Below, one piece after another: positions 13,458-25,130 of a stretch of 64,000 bases of DNA. This DNA is from Pseudisothecium myosuroides (Eukaryota; Streptophyta; Bryopsida; Hypnales; Lembophyllaceae): NCBI GenBank assembly GCA_951799445.1, contig OX637293.1, positions 16,182,001-16,246,000 on the forward strand, written 5' to 3'. The notes under the pieces were generated by a model. The model was not told the DNA's origin and ran no database searches. It saw nothing but the letters and a program-made list of their open reading frames with translations. The position numbers were made by a program, and so were the translations under genes. Numbering within the stretch: position 1 is the stretch's first letter; the number at the start of each line of letters is the position of its first letter.

Positions 13458-13614
13458 GGATTTTCACATTGATTACATATTTCATCCATTTCTAGACGAG
13501 CATTTACATCAAGCAATCTCCTCAAGTTGTGCTTCGTCCTTCTTGTCGACCTTTTTTTTTGTCAAAATTTTCTTCACCACTTCATGATTGCCCTAAATAG
13601 AATGAGGTGGTAAG

Positions 13615-14760
13615 AACATCTCCACTATTTCACTCGGAAATTGCCTTGCCAAATGGTTATTTGTAGGCTCAACTCTCCTTCTAGGCTCCACTTACAAAGT
13701 AGTTCCCCACCCTTTTCTCTCCATATCTCTAGCAACTTTCAATCTCATTGGTGGGAGTTGCTATAATTATCAAACTTTTCAAAAAGAGTTACAAAAACAT
13801 TGTTGGACAAGTAGAATCGAAGCATGGAGAAGAGATGAACAAGTCCGTTAGGATGGAGAATTGAGTGCTTACAATGACTCCCAAAAGTAGTTGGCCACCC
13901 TAAAAATGGCTCTCATAAATTGAGAAATTGGAATTATGAAGTGAAATTTGGAAATGTTGTTAAACAAAAGGGATTCTACCTTCATGTGTAATTTCACTTA
14001 GAACACACTATATAAGACCTACTATTATTTGAATGAAATTTTTATACCAAAAAAAACTTTTTGTGAAAAGTCAAAATGTCTCATTTCTTTACATAGGAAG
14101 AATGTACATCTTAACTAGAATCACATGTAACAAGTTTCATGAATTTTGGATTTTTATTGATTGAAATTTGACCTCAAAATTTTGAATTTTTTATTTCTTT
14201 TTCCATAAATTGTAAAAATATGTTTTTGATACATATAATTATTTGATGTTATTTTGAATTTTTATTTTATTTTTTTGCAATTTATGGAGTGAGAAATAAT
14301 TTAAGAAGTCAAAATTTTAAGGTCAAATTTCAATCAATAAGATTTCAATCAATAAAAATCCAAAATTCATGAAACTTGTTACATGTGATTCTAGTTAAGA
14401 TGTACATTCTTCCTATATAAAGAAATGAGATATTTTGACTTTTCACAAAAAGTTTTTTTTGGTATAGAAATTTCATTTGAATAATAGTAGGTCTAAATAT
14501 AGTGCATTCTAAGTGAAATTACACATGAAGGTAGAATCCCTTTTGTTCAACAACATTTTCAAATTTCACTTCATAATTCTAAGTTCTCAATTTATGAGAG
14601 CCATTTTTAGGGTGGCCAATTACTTTTGGAAGTCATTGTATATAAGCAAGGCAGGCCTCATTTTTGGAGCTCTTGTATTTGTTGTAGGGGACATTTTGGA
14701 AGGCAAGCTTTGCACTAACCAAGCCAGAGGCTCCCCCTAGTGAAAAAGTGGAGATACTCT
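13615..14760. repeat. Fold-back (long inverted repeat), about 1.15 kb
   Basis: Two arms of roughly 500-560 bp read as near-perfect reverse complements around an axis near 14255. Examples are TTCATGTGTAATTTCACTTA near 13981 against TAAGTGAAATTACACATGAA near 14510, and ACTTTTTGTGAAAAGTCAAA near 14056 against TTTGACTTTTCACAAAAAGT-like sequence near 14440. The outermost few dozen bases (ATCTCCACTATTTCACT near 13619 against AGTGAAAAAGTGGAGAT near 14740) are still recognisable. Non-coding; it could form a long hairpin if transcribed. Confidence 0.85.
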
Positions 14761-16078
14761 AAAAGCGTATGCAATGGAATCAACTTTTAGAATTGTAAAG
14801 ATATAATCGGAAGGAACACCTCCAAAAAACACTCCCCAAATTAGTCTCTACTTATCCTTGGGCCTACAATCCTCCTTCCCAAACTTGACAAGTTGGAAAA
14901 ATATAAAGGGTCCTCAAATTGACTTACAACAGGAAGAGTCATAATTGTCATACTTTTTTCAAGCATTGTTATGTGTATCAATAAATTGAACCTTCCTTTT
15001 TTTTATAAAAAGTTTTTTTTAATATAAAATCTTTTCTTCTCTTTTGTTTTAAAATGTGGAAAAGTCCATTTGAAGTTGGAATTGTTGCCTCTATATTAGA
15101 TCAAATTTTTTATAAAGCCACCAAATCATAATGAGGGCCACCACCTTCCACTTGAAAATTTTAGTATTGTCCATGTTTTCAGACAAGCACTGTAGATGTT
15201 CTCAGGTAAATGAGTCTAAGTGTAATGAAGAAAATGAATAATTTGCCCTATTGGCATGGTTGAAAATTTTCTAAATATTTTCCACATAAAGACAAATGTG
15301 AGAAATGGAGAGAACAATTGAAGGTTTTTTTACAAAGTATGAATTTGTTGTGAATTTTTGAAGTGTATTGTCCAATTGGCCCCAAAGAGCGTCTAAAGTA
15401 TCTCAATGCCAACAAAAAGTGTATTCATAATAGTCATCTTACTCATCTAAAGCAGTCAAAATATTTTTCTAAATGGCCACAACATGAAGGCCTTTAAAAA
15501 GTCACTTCTTGCAATGAGTTTACAAACAAGAAATGGAAGTGTCTATTGCAGCTAGTTTCTCACTCTATCACCATCATCCAAAACATTGATTGCAGCTCAC
15601 TCTAATGTTGTCCAAATCTCATTTTTAGAAAAAGCTTATAATGGAGTGATGCAAGATTTTAATGGGTCATTCTCTAGGTATTTGTGATGGATCTTTTAAT
15701 TGTCATAGGTTGATTTACCTTATCTCAAGTTTTGTAGTGATTTTTGAACAATAAGAATTATAGAATCTAGTATTTAGGTTAATTTCAAATCAGATGTAAA
15801 AAAATCAAATTAATCTTATTAGTAGACCAAGGGGTTGTTGCGTTTAAAATTACAAGACTCTTTTGACAGATTATTGCTTTGTATAGGCTATTTGTGCTTA
15901 TTCATTTGTAGCTCCAAAATCTTCCATAATAGATTTGAGACTGTAAGAGAAAAAGCACCTTTAAAAAATAGAATTTGTACAACATACAATGCTAGAAAAT
16001 ATCTTAGGTAGAATAAATCCTTGTAAATCAATAAGGTTAAGAGAACAAAAACAGAATTTGGAACTGAAGCTTTTAATG
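14761..16078. other. AT-rich intergenic DNA
   Basis: I see no coding sequence, RNA gene or obvious repeat boundary here. Short open frames are typical of random AT-rich DNA. Confidence 0.4.
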
Positions 16079-16535
16079 TTAAGGTAACTACACCTAAAAT
16101 GGACCGCTCCTAAATGTCGACCCCTATTTCTGAACTAAAAATGAATGGGGAGGAAACTGAAAATGGTGCACAGTAAAGGGCAAGTGTAAGAGCCCATTTT
16201 GAGTAGTGTGCAGCTCTATTAATAGAACTGTAGAGGTGGCAACCTCCCAAGTGGTCCATTTTGAATACACTTTTTGTTCGTTTAACTTCTTGTCTTTGAC
16301 ATTTCTTCATGTGCATCAAATTGATTTTGGCATCACCTAGGTGACACTGTTAATACCCTACACCTTGAATCTTTGAAAATTTATAACTAATTCACAATGC
16401 ATCCAAAAATTATGAAACCACTTGCATTTTGATTCATAGTCCTTCACGTATATACAAAAATTGTTATTCATTTTCTAAAGCTTACAGATCATGCCGCAGA
16501 GCTTAACTGTGCAATTTTAGGTGTAGTTACCTTAA
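16079..16535. mobile_element. TTAA-bounded MITE with perfect 22-bp ends (457 bp)
   Basis: Both ends carry the same inverted sequence, TTAAGGTAACTACACCTAAA at 16079 and its exact reverse complement ending at 16535. TTAA itself is the outermost tetranucleotide on each side. The interior of about 410 bp has no coding potential. Only one copy was seen in the window. Confidence 0.85.
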
Positions 16536-16629
16536 TTGCGTGACAGATTGATTACCGGTCTATGTCCTATCAATAAAATTTGACTACAACTTGAATTCAA
16601 TATACACAGTCTCCCATAAAGTCTCCACA

Positions 16630-17250
16630 ACGGATTTGCCTTTGAGGTTTGTAAGTTTTTGTCATTTAGGTTGTACAAAGTAGGCAAGTCTCGTCCTGAC
16701 ACATTTTGCCTAGTCGGAGTCCAATCAACATGCCCTTGAGGTATGTAAGTTTCTGCCATCAAGGTTGTACAAAGTAGGCAAGTCTATTCTACACATTTTG
16801 TCCAGTCGAAGTTCAATCAATGTGCCTTTCACATATGCAAATTTCTGCCATCAAGGTTGTACAAAGTAGGCAGGTCTATTACACACATTTTACCCAATCA
16901 GAGTCCAATTGATTTGCCTTTGAGGTATGTGAGTTTCTGCCATCAAGGTTGTACAAAATAGAATGGTTTATTCCACACATTTTGCCTAGTCGGAATTCAA
17001 TCAATGTGCCTTTGAGGTATGTGAATTTTTGCCATCAAGGTTGTACAACATAATATGCTCTATTCCACACATTTTGCCCGGTCAGAGTCCAATCAATGTG
17101 CCTTTGAGGTATGTGAGTTTCTGCCATAAACGTTGTATAAAGTAAGCAAGCTGGTCTATTCCACACATTTTGTCTGGTCGGAGTCCAATCAATTTGCTTT
17201 TGAGGTATGTGCTCGGGTATGTGAGTATCTGCCATCAATGTTGTACAAAA
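16630..17250. repeat. Satellite array, about 91-bp unit, left part
   Basis: About seven tandem units recur every ~91 bp. Each contains TGCCATCAAGGTTGTACAAA, a segment like GTCTATTCCACACATTTTG, then CAATCAATGTGCCTTTGAGG. Because 91 is not a multiple of three, the open frames crossing the array change frame with every unit, which argues against coding. The array is interrupted at 17250 by a large palindromic element and resumes at 18335. Confidence 0.92.
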
Positions 17251-18334
17251 GGGTGAATGCAAGAAACACTTAAAGTGTTTTGTCATACCCTAGTTTTTGA
17301 TTTTTTTTTTGGCCATAACTTTTGTGTTTTAGCTCCAAATAATTCAAAATTAATAGGAAAGCTACTCATAACCATTATACACCTTGCCTAATGTTTTTTT
17401 AATTTTCAAAAATAATTTATTATTTTTAAACAGCTCCGGTAGTTTCTCACAATGGGTGATTTAGGGATTTTTTGCACTTTTTTTAACCCAAAAAAATGAA
17501 TTTTGAGCTGAAATTTGGAGAGAATGGTCTTCTAGTAGACTTATAGCTACTATCTAAAGGATTTTTAAAAATACTTATTTTTATGTAGTGTACAAGTCCA
17601 CAAAGAGAGATCCTTTCTGCATTTTTTTCAAAGGTATGAAACATTATTTTGGTGCGTTTTTTGGTCAAAACCCATCACCAAAAAGTTTTCTCAAATGGAA
17701 AAATTTTAGATTTAAAAAACAATCCTATTTTTTACAATTTAAAATGTCAAAAGTGGTATTTCTTTCACTAGAATTTTGGACATAGTATTCACCCTAAAAC
17801 AAGTGAAGACAATACTACTTTTGACATTTTAAATTGTAAAAAATAGGATTTTTTTCTTAAAAAATCTAAAATTTTTCCATTTGAGAAAACTCTTTGGTGA
17901 TGGGTTTTGACCAAAAAACACACCAAAATAATGTTTCATACCTTTGAAAAAAAATGCAGAAAAGATTTCTCTTTGTGGACTTGTACACCACATAAAAATA
18001 AGTATTTTTAAAAATCCTTTGGACAGTAGCTATAAGTCTACTAGAAGACCATTCTCTCCAAATTTCAGCTCAAAATTCATTTTTTGGGGTTAAAAAAAGT
18101 GCAGAAAACCCCTAAATCTCTCATTGTGAAAAATTATCGGGGCTGTTCAAAAATATTAAATTATTTTTGAAAATTACAAAAAAATTAGGCAAGGTATATA
18201 ATGGTTATGAATAGCTTCCCTATAAATTTTGAGTCATTTGGAGTTAAAACACAAAAGTTATGGCCAAAAAAAAAATCAAAAACTAGGGTGTGACAAAATG
18301 CAACAAATAGTACAAGTGTTTCTTGCATTCACCC
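17251..18334. mobile_element. GGGTGAATGC element forming a 1.08-kb palindrome
   Basis: Starts GGGTGAATGCAAGAAACACT and ends AGTGTTTCTTGCATTCACCC. The inversion continues inward for about 520 bp per arm with few mismatches, meeting near 17790. It sits cleanly inside the satellite array: GTACAAA on the left and AAAGTAGG on the right reconstitute the satellite sequence GTACAAAGTAGG. Related elements with the same ends are at 25517-26243 and 58480-59208. No protein. Confidence 0.9.
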
Positions 18335-19520
18335 AAAGTAGGCATGTCTATTCTATACATTTTGCCCACTCAGAGTCCAATCAATGTGCCTGAAATATGT
18401 GAGTTTCTGCCATCAATCCTGTACAAAGTAGGCAGGTGTATTCTATACATTTTGCCTAGTCGGAGTCCAATCAATGTGCCTTTCACATATGTGAATTCCT
18501 GCCATGAAGTTTTAACAAAGTAGGTAGGTCTATTCCACACATTTTGTCTAGTCAAAGTCCAATCAATGTGCCTTTAAGATATGTGAGTTTTTGCCACCAA
18601 GGTTGTATAAAATAGGATGGTCTATTCCACACAATTTGCCGAGTTGAAGTTCAATCAATGTGCCTTTGAGGTATGTCAGTTTATGCCATTAACGTTGTAC
18701 AAAGTAGGCATGTCTATTCCACACATTTTGTCCGGTTGGAGTCTAATCAATGTGCCTTTGAGGTATGTGAGTTCCTGCCATCAAGGTTGTACAACATACG
18801 ATGGTCTATTCCACACATTTTGCCCAGTCAGAGTCCAATCAATGTGCCTTTGAAGTATGTGAGTTTCTGCCATCAATCTTGTACAAAGTAGGTAAGTCTA
18901 TTCCACACAGTTTGTCCGGTTGGAGTCCAATCAATGTTCCTTTGCGGTATGTGAGTTTTTGCCATCAAGGATGTACAAAGTAACGATATGTCTATTCTAC
19001 ACATTTTACCCAGTAAGAGTCCAATCGATTTGCCTTTGTGGTATGTGAGTTTCTACCATCAAGGTTGTCTAAAATAGGCAGGTTTATTCCACACATTTTG
19101 CTTAGTTGGAGTCTAATCAACGTGCCTTTGAGGTATGTGAGTTTTTGCCATCAAGGTTATACAAAATAGGATGGTCTATTCCACATATCTTGCCTAGTCA
19201 AAGTCCAATCATTTGGCCTTTGAGGTATGTGAATTTCTGCCATCAAAGTTGTACAAAGTAGAATGGTCTATTCTACACATTTTGCCCGGTTAGAGTTCAA
19301 TCAATGTGCCTTTGAGGTATGTGAGTTTCTGCCATCAAGGATGTACAAAGTAGGTAGGTCTATTCCGCACATTTTACCCAGTGAGAGTCCAATCGATTTG
19401 CCTTTGAGGTATGTGAGTTTTCTACCATCAAAGGTTGTATAAAATAGGATGGTCTATTCTACACATTTTGTTGAGTCAGAGTTCAATAAATTTGACTTTG
19501 GGGTATGTAAGTTTCTGCTC
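18335..19520. repeat. Satellite array, about 91-bp unit, right part
   Basis: Roughly thirteen further tandem copies of the same ~91-bp unit, somewhat diverged from each other, fading out after 19500. Short reading frames here repeat the same few peptides in shifting frames and are not genes. Confidence 0.92.
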
Positions 19521-20833
19521 ATGTAGATTAGGATGATTAGCATCCATTGTAAACATTTGATAGAAAAATATAAAATTATGAAGTCAACAAAGTTTGCCCT
19601 AGTTTTGAAAAAATCCAAAGTATACTTCTTAATCCTTTAGCCAAAAATTAAGAGTGACAGAAGTTCTTTCTTCTTTTGAATTTGCAAAATCAAAATACTT
19701 TTAAAGAAATGTAGATGTGAATTTATAGTTTAAAATAGCCCCATATTTTGAAGTTTTGTCAATCTTGAAATCCCATGGACAACCATAAGTCCCTGCTCAC
19801 CTAGGTGCAACAATGTAGTATACACCTGCAAAGATTGCATTTGTATTTCACATTTCTTTGGTAGGAGGTCTCTGAAGCAATAGTAGGTCTAAAAACGTTC
19901 TCTAACGTTGAAGTAGTTACATTTTTTTCTTTAATATACCAATAGCATTTGCCAAGGTACCAACAAAGAGCATGTCAAAAGATAGATGCTCTTAGAGCGT
20001 CATTTAATTCCAACTTCAATATTCATAACTAATTCTACAAAGGGCCAAAACATATTAAACAACTTGCATTAAATGCCAATTCCATTTATCTTTCAAGGAA
20101 AATTTACTTGACAAAAATTTGAAGGAGTAAAAATATCCAAAATTGTGAATCAACTAGTAAATGATCTCTTTATGAACCTCCTACTTTACGGTAGAGTTCC
20201 ATGTACAAAAATCAACCAAGTTTTTGCAAAATGAAAAAAAATTCTAGAATCCTACATGAAAGTGTGCAATATTTGCAAGAGGAGAATTGGAATTGTTGGT
20301 CAATATAATTTTAGGGAGAGGCTCTTGAAAGTCGTGGAGGCAACTTCCTGACTTCTAAAAATCTAGTTTTATTATTGAACTTGAATTTTTCGATTGCTTT
20401 TAGTTTGACAACAAGTCAAAGCTACTCCTGTAATGTATTTTTTCCTTTGAAATGAAAACTTCATCGGCAAAATTAATTTGGATTCTCAAATATTCCATAG
20501 AATAAACAGAATAAACCAGCCATTTATAGCACAAATCCAGAAACCGCACAACCAGACTTCCAACTACCGAACACGAATTGCACAATTCAACTACCAATTC
20601 AATTGTGATGAGAATTTTTTTTTATAAAACCGCCCAATGACTGCACACTACATGGTGAAGGGTTGCAAGGAATTTCTAACTAGATTTCAGCTTCATCGCC
20701 TTTAAATTGCAATAAAATTTGTAGGAAGAAATCTTTTTGCAAGGTGAATCTTAACATGACATTTAATAATCATACCAAATTTCAAAACATACCAAATTTC
20801 AGAAGAATTTGAATTTTGTTTGTGCGGTGATTA
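19521..20833. other. AT-rich intergenic DNA
   Basis: No gene recognised. The segment around 20040-20190 (ATTCATAACTAATTC, TTTATCTTTCAAGGAAAATTTA, AATGATCTCTTTATGAACCTC) resembles bases 1-110 at the left edge of the window, so it holds a dispersed repeat of unknown type. Confidence 0.4.
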
Positions 20834-21530
20834 GGAAGTTTACTCTAATTCAGTTTTTCTGATTCGGAGTTCGCTCTCACCGACAGTCCGGCAGTCGACC
20901 CACCGACCCACGTCGGCACGACCGCCTGCGGCCGTCTGCGGCAGGTTACACGACGGCACCTTATCGGCATCCAAAACCTCCACCCAGTCCCAGCTGGGCA
21001 TTGCCGATCGCAAAGCGCAAGCTCCGATCGCGACAACCCCGAGAGCTCGAATGCTCTTATACGCGGATCCTCAAATCAGTTCGAAACCCTCCTCACTCTC
21101 GTTTCCAAATTCAGCTGAAAATTTCGTGGAATTCGGCACTGATTTGCGTGAGATCGCAGCTGCCGCAACGACGAGGCCGGCCGGGGGATTGCTCCCCGAA
21201 GCAGCAGTTTAGTCCAAATGCGGTGCAGCGTCACAATAATCTTCTCCCTTTGCTTGACCATCTGTGGGATTGCCTCATTCAAGGAGGGCGAGCTGTCAAA
21301 GGCGTCCAGTCTCGCCTTCACGGGAACGCTAGGGCGATGGTGGCAGATCAACTGCGGACACGGCCGGCGGAGGGGGGGGGGCGGGGTTCAGGGGTGGATT
21401 ATTTGTTGCGTGTGGCCTGGGTGTACTGCGTGGTTGCTTTACGTCCTCAACCTCTTATATCCTGTGAAATTGGTGTGGTTTTATTACGCAATGCACGTTG
21501 TAAATAGGTATTCATTGATAGTACTTTAGA
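20834..21530. other. GC-rich, gene-like segment of unknown identity
   Basis: An island of high GC within AT-rich DNA, with several overlapping open frames. On the plus strand one frame is open from about 20834 to 21209 with its first ATG at 21051 (53 residues, starting MLLYADPQ and containing EFGTDLREIAAAATTRPAGG). Another starts at 21218 with a hydrophobic stretch (MRCSVTIIFSLCLTICGIAS) resembling a signal peptide. On the minus strand a 53-residue frame starts at 21001. None matches a family I know and no convincing splice pair joins them. It may be a short gene, a degraded gene or a promoter-like island. Confidence 0.25.
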
Positions 21531-23050
21531 GAAAGAGTATAGAGAGGTTTTCTGTAAAATGAATTTTTTTTCTTGCCTGCGCACATTCTGATAAAGTGGA
21601 CTGTCCCTGATCGAATTTGCAACATCTTCATCTCACTTGAGGAGCGAGAATCTTGGCCATCGTTGTTGTTGTTGTAGTAGTGAACTCGTAATTGTCACAC
21701 TTCTCATGCGTTGGAAACGCACAAGGGGATGTCAGAGTTGGACAGCTGAAGAAGAGGGCAATTTCAGAATCATCTTCCAAAACTCCACGACGATCTACAA
21801 AGGAAAATAATAGGTTGTGGAAAGAAGAATTGTGCTGTGCTTAATTTGGTAACAATTCTGTTGATTGCAAGACAAGAATTGTGAGGTACATATTTCGTTG
21901 TCACCTGAATGAATGGAGAGGTTACGTGTTTTTTCCTTCTAATTCTGTATGCTCAGTAGTGGGTTTCAGAGTGGTCACTTCCACCTAGTAGAAAATTGCA
22001 GGTTCTCCTTGTTGCACACAACCTGTCAAGAGGGGCACTCGCATTCTTGCTCGACTGTTCGAATGTTTGTAGTTGGCACCCACCTCAAGCAGGTGACTGA
22101 ATACTGGAAAATTCATCTTCATGTTTTGCGTATAGAGACTGATCATCGTGTTTCCGATGGTGAAGTTCCATCGTGATGAATGTTCATTCCGTCGAGAGAA
22201 AATGTGTTTGAAAGTACTTACGACTATTTCTCTTTTCTCTTGCTCCCATTGGAAGAAGAAAAAGTTTGATACCTTCTGCATTCCTCTGGAACCTAGCCTA
22301 CAGATTATAATTTACGAACATTCTCGTCTCCACCCGTCGTTGATAGTGCACCATGTTTTCAGTGTCAATAGAAGTGATCCTAATGTCGCTGCAATAAAGC
22401 TACAGAAAAATATAAGTAAAATAGTGTGCTGTCTTCACACAAGTCTGTGTGCAGAATGGTGTACATTGAAAGACATAGTCTGAATTTGACCGAAATGATT
22501 TGTTCGCTAATGGATCTGTCTGTGCTCCTATCGTTCTCCAAAAATTCGTTGACACTGATGCAGTGCTTTCTGCAAAAAGAATCTAACTGTGCAAACTTTC
22601 TGACGAGCGAAAGAACCAATGGGCGAAAACATGGGCATAATTATCTACCACCAAGTACTTTTGAAATTCCTCGACCAAGACAGGTGACATATTTTCCAGT
22701 ACCCGCATGAAACAAAAAGCATGAGCGATCGACGCCATTGATCAGAGGAGCAAGTCAGATGCTCCAACCAACAGGTCCACAGACACAAAGTCATGTCCCA
22801 GAAGATGATTGAAGAAAGACATGATCCAGAGAACGAGCCAATAGAATTCCAGATACATGCAGCTAATCAACACAGACATGTCACAGAAAATGATCGAAGC
22901 AAAACATGATTCAGAGAAAGATTCAATAAAATTCCATAAACATGCGACACGCAGGTAGTATCTTCAACCCCGAATACGTGTTCATATTAATAAAAGGTCG
23001 GCAAATTTATCGAATACAGTCAATATACAATCACTATGAGTCCTATGCTC
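21531..23050. other. Intergenic, downstream side of psbR
   Basis: No gene recognised. Between 22770 and 22940 there are diverged repeats of the pattern CATGTCCCAGAAGATGATTGAAG / CATGTCACAGAAAATGATCGAAG (spaced about 80 bp), a two-copy tandem repeat. The part adjoining 23050 should contain the psbR 3' UTR. Confidence 0.4.
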
Positions 23051-24037
23051 TTAACCGCTCAAAGCAGAGGTGTTATACACAAGCAGAGCTCCGGAAACCA
23101 AAAGTCCCCCCAACAGAAGAGCCCAGATGGCCAACGCCGGCGTCCCTGCACACATTCACCACAAAAGTCTCCACCATTAACGAACCGTTACAATTCAAAC
23201 CAATAAATACACGTTTTCAAAAAACAAAAATCTCTCCACGGTCGATTTCCTCCCGGCCATGCACTAACCTCCCACGTAGCTGTCACCACCCTTGCTCCAC
23301 TCATCCTTGGCGAAGATGGGGCTGTACCCGTCCACGTTCGCCCCGTACTTGCTCACAAACTGATACACGCCCTTCCCCTTCAACTTCCTGCCGCCAGCAT
23401 CCACGCCCCTCTTGTTCTTGATCTCTCCGGATGGACCTGCAGTCACCAACCATGCAACCACCTCAATTAAACCAAACATTCGCCTCTCACAACATTTCAG
23501 CTACACCCATGTACAGTACATACATTAAAGTTTGCTCAGATTCCTAAAATCACTAAGTATCTGAAATATATTAGTGAAAAAACTCGGATCTATATATTAT
23601 ACCAGTCCTGCTGGTTCATAAAGGTCTGACTGGGCCCTTCGGTATCACAATTTGAACCTAAGTAAGAAACATGCAATTTCCACGAGCATGGCCTGATCTT
23701 CCTACCGGATCTCTACGAAAACAACATACAAGCACATCAATCCAATTCCCAATGCACAAAGCCTTGAGAACCGATCTCCCCGCCAAGATTCCAGTTGCAA
23801 ATTCTGAATCCACAACCCATCCACCCATGTGCGTTACGTTCCCGTACCCAGAGGCTCTTTGACGCTGATCTTCCTGACGATGTTCGCAGTGACAGACAGC
23901 GGGCGCGCGGCCCTCGAAGTGGTTCTCAGTGCGGGCACGCCTTGCACGACAGCCCCGGAGAACGACGACCTCTCCAAAACAGAGGGCGCGAAGGTGGACG
24001 AGGCCATGGTAGCAGACACAACAGAGGTGGCGGCCAT
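23051..24037 (-). CDS. psbR: Photosystem II 10 kDa protein PsbR
   Basis: Nuclear-encoded, lumen-facing subunit of photosystem II needed for stable assembly of the oxygen-evolving complex. Three exons: 23848-24037, 23269-23436 and 23051-23145, with GT-AG introns of 411 and 123 bp, giving 150 residues. The Ser/Ala-rich start ([14 protein letters not shown]) is a chloroplast transit peptide. The mature part carries the family core [20 protein letters not shown] (near residues 92-111), then a single membrane helix near 121-142 ending in [10 protein letters not shown]. The last exon is only recognised by splicing, since an in-frame stop directly follows GGDSYVGG in the unspliced reading. Length and order match plant PsbR throughout. 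The second ATG upstream (24131) is in another frame. The start at 24037 gives the transit peptide and was chosen for that reason. Confidence 0.95.
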
Positions 24038-24131
24038 AGCTCGAGATCGATCGACTGGTGCTGCAATTGCAAATGAATGCGAGAAGTCGATCGAGGAGAG
24101 TTTTGTTCTGCTGAGAGAGGAAGGTGATCAC

Positions 24132-24215
24132 TGATCAGGGATGTGGGATGCTGTGATCAGGAATCATGTACGTAGGACGCTGTGATCAGGGATGTGGGAC
24201 GCTGTGATCCACCCA
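24132..24215 (-). promoter_or_regulatory. Tandem repeats just upstream of psbR
   Basis: About 100-180 bp upstream of the psbR start codon lie three or four imperfect direct repeats of CTGTGATCAGGGATGTGGGA (complete or partial, spacing about 20-45 bp). The position in the proximal promoter or 5' UTR suggests a role in transcription, but this is inference. No TATA box was assigned. Confidence 0.55.
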
Positions 24216-24329
24216 AAACGAGGAGTGTGTGTCCCGCATTGTCAGTTGGGTGATGCACAGGCTCCCTCGTCGACGATCAAGTCGTTCGGAAAGGGGGTCT
24301 GGGGGCATACTGTAAAGGAAGGCCCTGTG

Positions 24330-25130
24330 TCTGAAACGTCATCATCCCTCTGTGTGCAGTACATCTCTAAAAAGGAAAAAAGATCAGTGATGTTTGTACT
24401 TGGTGTTTATAAGGGGTGATGTTTGGAATGTGAATCTGGTCCAGATTTAGGTCTAAATTCGTTCCTAAGACCCTCAGTAACAACACTCTTTAACACCAAG
24501 TGCAAACCCTAAAATCAATAGGTACCTATGTTGAAGAATGGATTAGAACATCCGCTGCAAAAGGAGCCCTGGCTTTGGGCTTGGTTTTTCTTGTTGTTTT
24601 GCAATTTGGATACACCCCAAATGGCATTGTATCTAAAACCGTCATCATCCTTTTGTGTACATCTCCAAAATCAATATGTACCTATGTTGAAGAAACGAGT
24701 TTAAAACATCTACCAAAAAAGAGCCCTCGGCTTTGGGCTTTAGGTTTTTTTTCTATGGTTTTGCAATTGGTGGCATGAGGTGGGTACATCCAAAACGGCA
24801 TTGTGTCTAGAATCATCATCATCTTTCTGCATACTTTTTTAAATTCAATATGTACCTATGTTGAAAAAAACAATTTTAGAACATCTACCAAAAAGAAAGT
24901 TCCCCAGCCTTGGGTTTCAAATTTTTTGTTGTTTTGTAGTTTGGAGGCATGAGGTGGTGGGTACTCCAAAAATGGCAACTTGTCTAAAACTTTCATCATT
25001 ACTTTGTGTACACCTCCAAAATCAATATGTATATCAATGTTGAAGAAACGATTATAGAACATCTATCAAAAAAAGGTGCCCCCTGACCTTGGGCTAAAGG
25101 TTTTGTTTTTGTTCTGCATTTGGGAGGTAC
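24330..25130. repeat. Tandem repeat, about 155-176-bp unit
   Basis: Four diverged units are marked by AAATCAATAGGTACCTATGT-type sequence at about 24511, 24668, 24842 and 25018. Each is followed by TTGAAGAA, a segment like AGAACATCTACCAAAAA, GCCTTGGGCTT and a TCATCAT(C/T) CTTTGTGTACA segment. The unit's TCATCATCCCTCTGTGTGCA version lies at about 24340, inside the psbR upstream region, so the array appears to extend from it. One isolated, more diverged unit is at about 25395-25512. Non-coding. Confidence 0.8.

Noticed and set aside
18617..18983. Series of overlapping 60-78-residue frames with similar Cys/His-containing peptides, which might look like a small secreted peptide family.
   Set aside because: They are readings of the 91-bp satellite. 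The unit is not a multiple of three, so the same peptide reappears in shifting frames, and the array has no splice or start signals.
23264..23479. psbR truncated after GGDSYVGG, suggesting a pseudogene lacking its membrane helix.
   Set aside because: A donor (GGAG/GTTAGT) sits just before that stop, and the exon at 23051-23145 supplies the missing helix in phase.
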